Positions 7,817-16,248 are shown, counted from the first letter of the stretch. The stretch is 63,990 bases of DNA from Actinomycetes bacterium (GCA_024641635.1 JAHECS010000018.1:1-63990); one strand, 5' to 3'. Translations and numbers: made by a program. Notes: generated by a model from the sequence alone, not told the origin.

Positions 7817-9052
7817 TCAGCGCACGAGGCGGCGATGCCAGTCGAGGATGCTGACGTCGGTCAGGCTGGCGACCTGGTCGATGACGACTCGCAGCCGACC
7901 GGCGTCGTCCTCCGCCTCGTCGAATGACGGTCGCAGCCAGCGCTCGAGGGATCGCCCGGCGTCCAGGACGAGCGCGTTGACCAATTCCGCGATGACCTCA
8001 CGCTGACGTGCGTACTCGGCGTCTGCGCCGGGACGGTGCATCACGTAGAGCACCGCCACCGCCTTCATGACGGACACCTCCGCGCGCACCTCGTCCGGCA
8101 CCACGAGGTCGGCGGCGTACCGGGTGTGCGGGCCGGGGCCGTAGGCAACCTGGGTCGCGACCTGCGCCGTCGAGGAGAACCGGGCGATGAGGTAGCTCGT
8201 GAAGTGCTTGAGGGCCACGAGGTCCGTCATCGTCCCGTCGAAGCGCCGAGGCCAGTACTCCAGCGCCACCAGCCGGTCGAGGGCCGCCGCCAGCTCGGCC
8301 GGCTCCCCCTCGTCCGGGAACCGGCGGTGGGCCGTCTCCACCAGTGCGTGCCGTTCGCTCGGCGAGGCGAAGGCGTCCAGCGAGGCGATGCCGGAGTGGA
8401 TCGCATCCTCGAAGTCGTGCACCGAGTAGGCGACGTCGTCGGACCAGTCCATGACCTGCTCCTCGATGCACGTGCGCTCCTGCGGCGCGCCATCGCGCAG
8501 CCACGCGAACACCGGCAGGTCGTCCAGGTACGTGCCGAACTTCGGGGTTCCCTCCTTGCGCTCCCACGGGTACTTGCAGGAGGCGTCCAGCGAGGCCCGG
8601 CTCAGGTTGAGGCCGCGGCTGGCCCCCGTGACGGGGTCGACGACCTTGGCCTCGAGCCGCGTGAGGACCCGCAGCGACTGGGCGTTCCCCTCGAATCCGC
8701 CGATGCGGTCGGCGATCCTGTTCAGCTCCGATTCCCCGTTGTGGCCGTATGGCGGGTGCCCGAGGTCGTGCGCCAGACCGGCGACCTCGACGACGTCCGG
8801 ATCGCAGCCGAGGGCCTGCCCCAGCTCCCGGGCGATCTGCGCCACCTCGAGGGTGTGTGTCAGTCGAGTGCGGGGGAAGTCGGCCTCGCCAGCCACCATG
8901 ACCTGGGTCTTGGCCGCCAGCCGCCGCAGTGCCGCGGAGTGCAGCACCCGCGCCCGGTCGCGGGCGAAGGCCGTGCGCACGGACTCCTTGACCGGTTCGT
9001 CGACCTGCCGGGCGGTGTCGTGCTCGTCGTAGCCGGTGGGGATCGGGCTCAC
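7817..9052 (-). CDS. dgt: dGTP triphosphohydrolase-like HD protein
   Basis: Hydrolyses dNTPs to nucleosides and triphosphate, limiting the dNTP pool. HD-domain metal ligands are visible in RLTHTLEVAQIAR and AHDLGHPPYGHNGE, and the N-terminal FARDRARVLHSAALRRLAAKTQV is typical of dGTPase-like proteins. The GTG start at 9052 overlaps the stop of apbE (GTGA). Length is 411 residues. In Mycobacterium dgt and dnaG are also neighbours; here the aminotransferase gene lies between them. The actual nucleotide preference is not deducible. Confidence 0.92.
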   Translation of the reverse strand: MSPIPTGYDEHDTARQVDEPVKESVRTAFARDRARVLHSAALRRLAAKTQVMVAGEADFPRTRLTHTLEVAQIARELGQALGCDPDVVEVAGLAHDLGHPPYGHNGESELNRIADRIGGFEGNAQSLRVLTRLEAKVVDPVTGASRGLNLSRASLDASCKYPWERKEGTPKFGTYLDDLPVFAWLRDGAPQERTCIEEQVMDWSDDVAYSVHDFEDAIHSGIASLDAFASPSERHALVETAHRRFPDEGEPAELAAALDRLVALEYWPRRFDGTMTDLVALKHFTSYLIARFSSTAQVATQVAYGPGPHTRYAADLVVPDEVRAEVSVMKAVAVLYVMHRPGADAEYARQREVIAELVNALVLDAGRSLERWLRPSFDEAEDDAGRLRVVIDQVASLTDVSILDWHRRLVR

Positions 9053-9825
9053 GCAGCCGAGACTAGTGCGGCGTCGGACACCACCGATCCGTCGGTGCGG
9101 ACGACGACCGAGCGGTACCCCTCGTGTCCACGAACCCAGGCCATTCCCGGCTCGCCCATGGCGAACCCGATCGTCGCGTAGGCATCGGCCTCCGCGATGT
9201 CCGGACCGGTCACGGTGAAGGACGCGATATCCGGCTGCGTCGCGTCGGTGCCCCAGATGTGGTCGCCCCGCTCCCTGCGACCGGAGGTGGCGACGGCTCC
9301 GTCGACCATCGGGATCACGGCCGCGACCCGGTAGGCGCCGTGCGGATCCTGGACGGCCACCTGCCAGGGCCGGTCGCCGGTGGGAGAACCTGCCATGAAG
9401 GCATCGCCCCCCAGACCAAGGGCGAAGTTCTCCAGCCCGTGGCGACGCAGCTCGTCCGCGGCGCGACCGATCGCGTACCCCTTGACGTACCCAGCCGTGT
9501 CCAGGGCATGGGTCCGGGGATCGCGGGCCCGGAAGACACCGTCGGAGTCCCGGTGCAGGCGACCGCACTGGCGCAGGACGTGCTCGATGTCGGCGACGGC
9601 CGCAATGCTCACGTCCTCACCCGCGATCCACCGCGAGATGTCACTGTCGAGGCGATAGTGGCTGAACCGCTGCTCCAGCCGCTCGAGCAGGAGGCGGGCC
9701 TCGTGGAGCGCCTCATCGACGGCGTCCGAGCCGAGGCGATGCACGTCGCCGTCGGCCACCGCGATGCTGCCCACGGTGCCCATCACCGGGAACACGCGCC
9801 GGGCGCCGAGCCCCTGCGCGGTCAC
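9049..9825 (-). CDS. apbE: FAD:protein FMN transferase
   Basis: A 258-residue ApbE-family enzyme that moves FMN from FAD onto a Thr/Ser of target proteins. The fold is recognisable from FSHYRLDSDISRW, DTAGYVKGYAIGRAAD, FALGLGGDAFMAG, AVATSGRRERGDH and IAEADAYATIGFAMG, which include the FAD- and Mg-binding segments. It has no obvious lipobox, so it probably acts inside or through the membrane. The GTG at 9825 overlaps the stop of the FMN-binding protein gene (GTGA), which fits that protein being its substrate. Its own stop overlaps the dgt start. Confidence 0.93.
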   Translation of the reverse strand: MTAQGLGARRVFPVMGTVGSIAVADGDVHRLGSDAVDEALHEARLLLERLEQRFSHYRLDSDISRWIAGEDVSIAAVADIEHVLRQCGRLHRDSDGVFRARDPRTHALDTAGYVKGYAIGRAADELRRHGLENFALGLGGDAFMAGSPTGDRPWQVAVQDPHGAYRVAAVIPMVDGAVATSGRRERGDHIWGTDATQPDIASFTVTGPDIAEADAYATIGFAMGEPGMAWVRGHEGYRSVVVRTDGSVVSDAALVSAA

Positions 9826-10388
9826 AGCGAGTCCAGGATGGACTGCAGTGAGCGGGCGTACCCGTCGGACGTGTACGTCGCCCCGGACACGTAGTCGATC
9901 TGGGTGCCCTCCGAGGCGGTGGCTGACGAATCCAGACGCGGGATGGCGTAGGCGCTGATCATCTGCGATCGGCCGTCGCCCGTCGGCCAGTCCACCGCGT
10001 ACACCTCGCAGACCTGTGAGCCGGACACGGTCGCCGCCACCTGCACCGGCCCCCACCTGGTGGTGACGGAGTCGCCGGTGACGGTGTCGCCCGAGTCGCA
10101 CGACGCGGTGGTCGACTGACCCGTGGTCGACTGATCCGTGGTCGACTGATCCGCGGTCGACTGATCCGCGGTCGACTGACCCGCGGTCGACTGATCCGCG
10201 GTCGACTGATCCGCGGTCGACTGATCCGTGGTCGACGGGGCGGCCTGTGCCGCCGTCGCGTCGGCCGCCTGGCCGGTGGCCGTGGCCTCCGTGTGCCCGG
10301 CCAGGGCGGGGTCCGCGACGCCGACGATGACGATGGCGAGGCCGCCGAGTGCTGCAGCCGGTGCAAGACGTCGTGCCAGGCTTGCCAT
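9822..10388 (-). CDS. Secreted FMN-binding domain protein with repeat linker
   Basis: An exported electron carrier. It has a signal-like N-terminus (residues 1-30), a low-complexity linker of STADQ/STTDQ five-residue repeats (about 51-94), then an FMN-binding domain ending in DYVSGATYTSDGYARSLQSI. Thr171 in the SGAT motif is the expected site of covalent FMN attachment by the neighbouring ApbE. Two Cys (C97 and one in SGSQVCEVY) could form a disulfide. It lies just downstream of the ferric-reductase-like gene (1-bp gap) and overlaps apbE, giving a flavin-based electron-transfer unit. Confidence 0.9.
   Translation of the reverse strand: MASLARRLAPAAALGGLAIVIVGVADPALAGHTEATATGQAADATAAQAAPSTTDQSTADQSTADQSTAGQSTADQSTADQSTTDQSTTGQSTTASCDSGDTVTGDSVTTRWGPVQVAATVSGSQVCEVYAVDWPTGDGRSQMISAYAIPRLDSSATASEGTQIDYVSGATYTSDGYARSLQSILDSL
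10109..10237. repeat. 15-bp in-frame tandem repeat
   Basis: About 8.6 copies of a 15-bp unit (plus-strand form GGTCGACTGATCCGC with C/T and G/T variants), all inside the FMN-binding protein gene. They encode the STADQ/STTDQ linker. Copies are nearly identical, so length variation by slippage or recombination is likely between strains. Because the unit is five codons, gains or losses keep the frame. Confidence 0.95.
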
Positions 10389-10389
10389 C

Positions 10390-11814
10390 TCAGACTCCGA
10401 ATCTTTCGTGGTGGATGTGCCCGGTGGGCACGCCGGCCTTGCGCATGCCGGTCATGACGGCCGACTCCAGTGAGGCCGGGCCGCAGACGAACACGTGGCG
10501 GTCACGCAGGTCCGGGATCCACGCGCGCAGGGTCTCCGGGGCGAAGGGGTCAGGCCGGGTGAACCACTGCCGGGGTCCGGCCAGGACGTGCAGCGTGCCA
10601 CCGCGGGCGGCAACCATGCGCTCGAGCTCCGTTCGATGGGCCAGCTCCCGGTCGCTTCGGACGCGAACGATCACGACAGGCCGCTGCTCCGGCCGGCAGT
10701 CCTCGAGCAGCGCCCGGATCGGGGCGATGCCCACTCCTCCGGCTACGAGGACGACCGGGGCGCCGTTCGCACGATCGGCGGTGAACACGCCGTACGGCCC
10801 TTCGAGCACCAGGCGCGTGCCGGGTTCGAGGTCGAGCACGTTGGCCGAGTCCTCGCCGAGCTCCTTGATGGTGAACCGCAGACCTGCCGTCGTCGGGGCA
10901 GCCGAGACGGAGAACGGGTGCGCCTGCCACCACAGGTCCTTGGTCGCCGCCCGCACATTGAAGAACTGGCCGCCGGCCACCCGCAGCCGGCGCAGGCCCG
11001 GGCCGGACACGTGCAGCGAGCCGATCCCGTCCGCCTCCCGGGACACCGCCACCACGTAGAAGCGCCGCGACAGCGAACGGAGAAGGTCGCCGAGCCGTGC
11101 CTGCAGGATCAGGATGGCCGTGACCACGAACAGTGCGGTCCACCACCAGAAGGCCAGCGTGTCGGTAGCGAAGTCTGCACCGAGGGTTAGCTGGTGCCCG
11201 AACCCGAGCAGCACGGCCAGGTACCCGGTCAGGTGGACGAAGTACCAGGTCTCGTACGGGATCCGCTGTCGGAGGCGTCGCCACGACGACAGCCCGAGGA
11301 CGACCATGAGCGCGGTGGCGACCGTGGCGGCCACCATCCACGCCTGGTTGGCCAGCAGGTCGGTCAGCCCAGTGATGATCGTCCCCCCGGTGGCGGCACC
11401 CCACGCCCACGTGTCCGTCACGGCGTGCAGGAGGACCGTGACGACCGTGACGATGCCGAACCAGCGATGGGCGGCGAGGAGGCCGTCCTGCCCGTAGCGC
11501 CGCTCGAGCCAGCGGGGCCGCGAGGTCAGCACCAGGCCACCCAGGGCGGCGAGCGCGGCGACCAGCCCGGACAGCTGGCCGATGCCGGACAGCGTCCCGA
11601 CGCCGCCCTCCAGCAGCAGCGAGAGGCCACCGTGCTGCCACCACAGGCCGAGGGTCACGGCGGCGACGAACGACAGGACGGCGGTCAGGTCCCCCACCCT
11701 CAGACGGGAGGCCCGCGGACGGGGCAGGCGGCGAACCACCGGCTCCGAGCGCCAGGGCTCCTGGCTGATGGAGCGGCGCTGGCTGGTCGGGCGCCCTTGG
11801 CTGGTCAGGCTCAT
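10390..11814 (-). CDS. Ferric reductase-like transmembrane flavoprotein
   Basis: A membrane oxidoreductase that should pass electrons from NAD(P)H through FAD and heme across the membrane. The N-terminal half has about six helices with paired His that could bind heme (AHRWFGIV...LLHAV and YFVHLTGY...GFGHQ). The C-terminal half has the FAD-binding strand LHVSGPGLRRLRV, the NAD(P)-binding VAGGVGIAPIRALLED and the end motif HVFVCGPASLESAV. The ATG at 11814 is chosen; one at 11832 is also possible. The genes that follow encode the FMN-binding protein and ApbE, so the likely acceptor is the extracytoplasmic flavoprotein. Confidence 0.88.
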   Translation of the reverse strand: MSLTSQGRPTSQRRSISQEPWRSEPVVRRLPRPRASRLRVGDLTAVLSFVAAVTLGLWWQHGGLSLLLEGGVGTLSGIGQLSGLVAALAALGGLVLTSRPRWLERRYGQDGLLAAHRWFGIVTVVTVLLHAVTDTWAWGAATGGTIITGLTDLLANQAWMVAATVATALMVVLGLSSWRRLRQRIPYETWYFVHLTGYLAVLLGFGHQLTLGADFATDTLAFWWWTALFVVTAILILQARLGDLLRSLSRRFYVVAVSREADGIGSLHVSGPGLRRLRVAGGQFFNVRAATKDLWWQAHPFSVSAAPTTAGLRFTIKELGEDSANVLDLEPGTRLVLEGPYGVFTADRANGAPVVLVAGGVGIAPIRALLEDCRPEQRPVVIVRVRSDRELAHRTELERMVAARGGTLHVLAGPRQWFTRPDPFAPETLRAWIPDLRDRHVFVCGPASLESAVMTGMRKAGVPTGHIHHERFGV

Positions 11815-11899
11815 GCCCTCATGCTGGACCATCCGACGACCCCGATCGGCCGGTGACGGGCCTGCCTAACGGGACCCGAACACAAGCCCAACGAAGGGG

Positions 11900-12469
11900 T
11901 TACGCGGCGGGGTCGGAACGGGGCGACTCCTCCAGGATCCGAGCGATGAGAGTGGCCAGCTCGATGGCGTCCGTGCCGCCGATGACGCGGGCCGCGATGC
12001 GCCCCTCGCGGTCGAGGATGACCGTGCTCGGCAGCGACGCCGGTGGGATACCCGGGATGGTGGCAAGGATCGCGCCATCGGGGTCCTCGATGCTCGGATA
12101 GGGCACGCCCAGCTCCTCGACGAAGGCCCGGGCGGCGGCGGGGTCGTCGGTCGTGTTCAGACCGACCACGGCCACGTCGGCAGGATCGCTGTCCTCTGCC
12201 AGGGCCACGAACGCGGGCATCTCCGCCCGGCAGGGTGGGCACCAGGATGCCCAGGCATTAAGGACGACGACGCGGCCGCGCAGGTCGGCGAGGTCCAGCG
12301 GATCGCCATCGAGGGTCGTGCCAGCGACGTCCAGGACCGCGTCGCGCTCCGAAGAGGCCACCGTGTCGACGCCGACGAGCGCGGATGCCGGCTGCTCACG
12401 ACCGCAGGCTCCGAGCAGGGACGGTACGAGGAGCAGCACGACGACGGCTGCGATCGTCCGTCGGGTCAC
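11900..12469 (-). CDS. TlpA/ResA-like thiol-disulfide lipoprotein
   Basis: A lipoprotein signal with lipobox LLGAC (Cys about residue 22) precedes a redoxin domain with active site NAWASWCPPCRAEMP and a cis-Pro region near IPGIPPASLPSTVIL. It should sit on the outer face of the membrane and reduce or exchange disulfides. Length is 189 residues, normal for the family. It is 9 bp downstream of the YdcF-like gene and upstream of the electron-transfer cassette. Whether it receives electrons from that cassette is inference. Confidence 0.9.
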   Translation of the reverse strand: MTRRTIAAVVVLLLVPSLLGACGREQPASALVGVDTVASSERDAVLDVAGTTLDGDPLDLADLRGRVVVLNAWASWCPPCRAEMPAFVALAEDSDPADVAVVGLNTTDDPAAARAFVEELGVPYPSIEDPDGAILATIPGIPPASLPSTVILDREGRIAARVIGGTDAIELATLIARILEESPRSDPAA

Positions 12470-12478
12470 CCGAGAATG

Positions 12479-13153
12479 CTAACTCGCGTGCACGACCTCG
12501 CTGACCGACCACCTCGTGACCAGGTGGTAGCGCAGGAGGGCGAGTGTCTCCCGGCCGACGTACTCCGATGTCAGCGCGGTCCCAGGCCCGACATCAGTCG
12601 GTGAGAGGTGCGCGTCCACCCCCAGTGCCGAGGCGGTGGCCTGGGCGCGGGCGGCATGCGCAGGGTCCGTCACGATCGTGGCCGCCGACCATCCGAGGTC
12701 GCGCATGACCCCCGCGACGACCTTCAGCGAGCCGACGGTGTCGGTCCCGGTCGCGAAGGCCACGACGTCGCTCGCGGGGACACCGTTGGCCATCAGCACG
12801 AACCGCTCGGCCGCGGCCTGCCGTCGCGGCCCCGTGACGATCACCACGGGGGCCACTCCGTCTCGGTAGAGGTCGGCCGCGTGCTCGAGCCGGGCGCGCA
12901 GGACGGGGGTGGCGTCACCCCAGTAGTGGGCTGGGTCGAGCACGACGATCGCCTGGGTCTGGGTGCGGTCGTCGAGCTGGGCGCTGAGCACGACCTGGAG
13001 GACGGCGCCGATGGGCAGCAGGAGCAGCACTCCGACGACCGCGGTGACGCCGACCGTGGCCACGCCGCGGGCCGTGCGGGGGACAGTGGCGGCCGCCGAA
13101 GCAGTCCGCGCCCTGACCCGCGCACCCGAGGAGGCGTAGGTCGGGGCGGTCAC
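12479..13153 (-). CDS. YdcF/DUF218 family protein
   Basis: A 224-residue protein with one N-terminal transmembrane segment (about residues 33-58) and a DUF218 domain. Signature parts are AIVVLDPAHYWGDATPVLRA, APVVIVTGPRRQA and TIVTDPAHAARAQATASALG. Relatives (ElyC, SanA) act in envelope integrity; the exact reaction is unsettled. It heads the minus-strand run that continues with the TlpA-like lipoprotein and the flavin electron-transfer genes. Confidence 0.85.
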   Translation of the reverse strand: MTAPTYASSGARVRARTASAAATVPRTARGVATVGVTAVVGVLLLLPIGAVLQVVLSAQLDDRTQTQAIVVLDPAHYWGDATPVLRARLEHAADLYRDGVAPVVIVTGPRRQAAAERFVLMANGVPASDVVAFATGTDTVGSLKVVAGVMRDLGWSAATIVTDPAHAARAQATASALGVDAHLSPTDVGPGTALTSEYVGRETLALLRYHLVTRWSVSEVVHAS

Positions 13154-13207
13154 GCCCCAATAGTCACATGAACCACATCAGTAACAGGGCTCCGACACCG
13201 CCCCCGA

Positions 13208-13275
13208 TTCGTTGAGTGCGGACTTGTTGGGCGAAATCCCCGGCCAGGGTGCCCAACAACCCCGCACTCAACGAA
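13208..13275. terminator. Long palindrome, family A (ppdK terminator)
   Basis: Two 25-bp arms, 13208-13232 and 13251-13275, complementary at 23 positions, separated by 18 bp. The arm reads TTCGTTGAGTGCGGACTTGT followed by TGGGC. It begins 3 bp past the ppdK stop codon, so it should act as terminator for ppdK although no T-run follows. A closely related palindrome is found at 44035-44102, so this belongs to a dispersed family. Confidence 0.8.
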
Positions 13276-13278
13276 GGG

Positions 13279-16017
13279 CTAGCGGGTGTCGCTGCGCCCG
13301 ACGTGCCGTGACAGGGAAGCCCGACCGGCCTCGAGCCGGGCCACCGGCACCCGGAACGGCGAGCAGGACACGTAGTCCAGCCCGACCTCGTCGAAGAAGT
13401 GGATCGACTCCGGGTCGCCGCCGTGCTCGCCGCAGACGCCGCAGTGCAGGTTGTGCCGCTTGGCACGACCCTTCTTGACCGCGATGCGCACGAGTTCGCC
13501 GACGCCCTCCCGGTCGATCGACTCGAACGGCGAGACGCCGAACACGCCCTTGTCCAGGTAGGCGGAGAAGAACGCCGCCTCGACGTCGTCGCGGCTGAAG
13601 CCCCACGTCGTCTGGGTGAGGTCGTTCGTGCCGAAGGAGAAGAACTCCGCAGCCTCGGCGATCTGGCCGGCCGTGAGGGCCGCTCGCGGCAGCTCGATCA
13701 TCGTCCCGATCGGGAACTTCAGCGTGCAGCCGTGGGCGTCCGCCACCTCCTTGAGGACGCCGGCGGCCTCGTCGATCACCAGCTCGAGCTCCTGGATGGA
13801 GCCGACGAGCGGCACCATGATCTCTGCTCGCGGGTCGCCGCCCATGCGCTGGCGGAAGCACGCGGCCTCGGCGATGGCTCGCACCTGAAGGGCGAACAGG
13901 CCCGGGAGCACGAGGCCCAGCCGCACGCCGCGCAGGCCGAGCATCGGGTTCTGCTCGTGCAGCCGGTTGACCGCCTGCAGCAGCCTCAGGTCGGCCTCGG
14001 CGGACTCTCCTCGCGCCTCCGCCACGGCCACCCGGACGGCAAGCTCGGTGAGGTCCGGCAGGAACTCGTGCAGCGGCGGATCGATGAGCCGGATGGTCAC
14101 GGGCAGGCCGTCCATCGCCTCGAGGATGCGGATGAAGTCCTTGCGCTGCAGCGGCAGCAGCGCATCCAGCGCCGCCTTCCGGTCCGCCTCCGAGTCGGCG
14201 AGGATCAGGCGCTCGACGTGCGTCTTCCGCTCGCCGAGGAACATGTGCTCCGTCCGCAGCAGGCCGATGCCCTGCGCCCCCATGTGGCGGGCGCGGGTGG
14301 CGTCCTCCGGGGTGTCCGCGTTCGCGCGGACACGCAGGCGGCGGGCACTGTCGGCATGCTTCATCAGGCGGTCGACGGCCCGGATGAGCTCCTGGGTCGG
14401 CTCGTCCGCACCCTCGAGTCCGGCCTCGAGGCCCGCCTCGAAGTACGTGACGATGGCGCTGGGCACGACGGGAACCTCGCCGAGGAACACCTCGCCCGAC
14501 GTTCCGTCGATCGAGACGACCTCACCCTCGGAGATCGTCTCCCCGGCCGACGTGATCATGAAGCGGCCCTTGGTGTCCACGTCGAGCGACTCGGCTCCGC
14601 AGACCGCCGTCTTGCCCATGCCGCGAGCCACGACGGCCGCGTGCGACGTCTTGCCGCCCCGGCTGGTCAGGATGCCGGCCGCCGCGATCATGCCCTCGAG
14701 GTCGTCGGGGTTCGTCTCGCGCCGGACGAGGATGACCTTGTCCCCGGCCGCGCTCCACTTCACCGCGGTGGCCGAGTCGAAGACGACGCGGCCGACGGCA
14801 GCACCCGGAGACGCGTTCATGCCCTTGGCGACGAGTTCGTGCTCGGCTCCGGCCGCGAAGCGCGGGAACATCAGCTGGCTGAGCTGGTGACCGCTCACGC
14901 GCATGAGGGCCTCGTCCATCGAGATGACGCCCTGATCGACCAGCTGCACGGCGATACGGAAGGCCGCACCCGCGGTGCGCTTGCCGACCCGCGTCTGCAG
15001 CATCCACAGCTTGCCGCGCTCGACGGTGAACTCGATGTCGCACAGATCGCGGTAGTGCAGCTCGAGGGTCTGCATGATGTCCATGAGCTGCTTGTACGAG
15101 TCCGGATCGCTCTTCTCGAGCTCCTGCAGCGGGCTCGCGTTGCGGATGCCGGCAACGACGTCCTCTCCCTGGGCGTCGGCGAGGTAGTCGCCGTAGACGC
15201 CGGGATGCCCGGTCCCGGGATCGCGAGTGAAGGCGACGCCGGTGCCCGAGCCCGGGCCGGCGTTGCCGAACGCCATCACCTGCACGTTCACGGCCGTCCC
15301 GAGCGTGTGCGGGATGCGCTCCTGGCGCCGGTAGAGGCGCGCCCGCTCGGTGTTCCAGGAGTGGAAGACGGAGCGGATGGCCAGGTCGAGCTGCTGGTAG
15401 GGATCCTGCGGGAACTCATGACCCGTGCCCTCACGCACGATCGACTTGTAGACGTCGACAAGGCGCTTGAGCGCCTCGACCGGCAGCTCGACGTCGGTGA
15501 CGACGCCGACGCTCTCCTTCATCTGCTCGAGCGCCTGCTCGAAGTCGGCTCCGTCGAGGCCGAGCACGGTCTTCCCGAACATCTGGATGAGCCGACGGTA
15601 GGAGTCCCAGGCGAAGTGGTCGTTGTGGGCGTGGCTGGCGAGCCCCGCCACGCTGGCATCGTTGAGTCCGATGTTGAGGACGGTCTCCATCATGCCCGGC
15701 ATCGAGAACCGCGCGCCCGAGCGGACCGACACCAGCAGGGGGAACTCCGGGTCGCCGAGCCGGCGCCCCATCTCCTCCTCCATCACCGCGACGTGCTCGG
15801 CGATCTGCGTCCGAAGGCCCTCAGGACCGTGCCCGTGCTCGAGGAAGTAGCGGCAGGCCTCCGTGGTGATGGTGAAGCCGGGGGGCACTGGCAGCCCCAT
15901 CCGGGTCATCTCGGCCAGGTTGGCGCCCTTCCCGCCGAGGAGGTCGACCTTGGATCGGTCACCCTGGGTGAAGGCGTACACGTAGGACGTTGCGGTGGAA
16001 GTAGAGGTCATGGTCAT
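13279..16017 (-). CDS. ppdK: Pyruvate, phosphate dikinase
   Basis: Interconverts pyruvate + ATP + Pi with PEP + AMP + PPi in central metabolism. The N-terminal ATP-grasp domain has LLGGKGANLAEM and SVRSGARFSMPGMMETVLN. The swivelling domain carries the phosphorylated His in GGKTSHAAVVARGMG (H459). The C-terminal TIM-barrel has FGTNDLTQTTWGFSRDD and the catalytic Cys in CGVCGEHGG. At 912 residues it is full length. The ATG at 16017 or one two codons later gives the usual start. Its upstream region carries a DevR-like palindrome and a long direct repeat. Confidence 0.96.
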   Translation of the reverse strand: MTMTSTSTATSYVYAFTQGDRSKVDLLGGKGANLAEMTRMGLPVPPGFTITTEACRYFLEHGHGPEGLRTQIAEHVAVMEEEMGRRLGDPEFPLLVSVRSGARFSMPGMMETVLNIGLNDASVAGLASHAHNDHFAWDSYRRLIQMFGKTVLGLDGADFEQALEQMKESVGVVTDVELPVEALKRLVDVYKSIVREGTGHEFPQDPYQQLDLAIRSVFHSWNTERARLYRRQERIPHTLGTAVNVQVMAFGNAGPGSGTGVAFTRDPGTGHPGVYGDYLADAQGEDVVAGIRNASPLQELEKSDPDSYKQLMDIMQTLELHYRDLCDIEFTVERGKLWMLQTRVGKRTAGAAFRIAVQLVDQGVISMDEALMRVSGHQLSQLMFPRFAAGAEHELVAKGMNASPGAAVGRVVFDSATAVKWSAAGDKVILVRRETNPDDLEGMIAAAGILTSRGGKTSHAAVVARGMGKTAVCGAESLDVDTKGRFMITSAGETISEGEVVSIDGTSGEVFLGEVPVVPSAIVTYFEAGLEAGLEGADEPTQELIRAVDRLMKHADSARRLRVRANADTPEDATRARHMGAQGIGLLRTEHMFLGERKTHVERLILADSEADRKAALDALLPLQRKDFIRILEAMDGLPVTIRLIDPPLHEFLPDLTELAVRVAVAEARGESAEADLRLLQAVNRLHEQNPMLGLRGVRLGLVLPGLFALQVRAIAEAACFRQRMGGDPRAEIMVPLVGSIQELELVIDEAAGVLKEVADAHGCTLKFPIGTMIELPRAALTAGQIAEAAEFFSFGTNDLTQTTWGFSRDDVEAAFFSAYLDKGVFGVSPFESIDREGVGELVRIAVKKGRAKRHNLHCGVCGEHGGDPESIHFFDEVGLDYVSCSPFRVPVARLEAGRASLSRHVGRSDTR

Positions 16018-16060
16018 ACCCGACACCCCCGGGGGTACTCGTGGCAAGGGTCCAAGGACC

Positions 16061-16074
16061 GGGCACCTTGTCCC
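16061..16074 (-). promoter_or_regulatory. Possible DevR/DosR-type operator upstream of ppdK
   Basis: On the minus strand GGGACAAGGTGCCC lies 44 bp upstream of the ppdK start. It fits the DosR/DevR core GGGACNNNNGNCCC except for one base (T in place of the G). A perfect 12-bp palindrome, GGTCCAAGGACC, lies next to it (16049-16060). In Streptomyces a ppdK homologue is reported to belong to the DevR-type hypoxia regulon; whether that holds here is inference. No DevR gene is in this window. Confidence 0.25.
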
Positions 16075-16088
16075 TCGGCTGTGATCTC

Positions 16089-16197
16089 GGCCACGCGGGA
16101 GGAGTGAGCGCCAGCGAGCCCCGCACCCGCGCGGCCCATCCGCACGGCCACGCGGGAGGAGTGAGCGCCAGCGAGCCCCGCACCCGCGCGGCCCATC
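16089..16197. repeat. 52-bp perfect direct repeat between divergent genes
   Basis: A 52-bp sequence at 16089-16140 is repeated without mismatch at 16146-16197, with 5 bp between. It fills much of the space between the ppdK and VKOR starts, which are divergent, so it sits in the promoter region of both genes or of VKOR alone. No open frame in it looks like protein. Its GGAGTGAGCGCCAGCGAGC core recalls the repeat at the left edge of the window. Confidence 0.9.
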
Positions 16198-16248
16198 GAC
16201 GCGGCCGGGATGCGGCCGCCCAGGTGCGGACGTCGTAGGCTCCGTGCC

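Noticed and set aside
10109-10237. CRISPR-like array
   Set aside because: The units are contiguous 15-bp repeats without spacers and lie in frame inside a gene.
13399-16107. 902-residue plus-strand open frame opposite ppdK
   Set aside because: Antisense to ppdK, rich in Arg, Asp, Leu and Val without motifs; a typical GC-rich shadow.
16089-16197. Start of a CRISPR array or coding repeat
   Set aside because: Only two copies with a 5-bp gap; no cas genes; no plausible frame.
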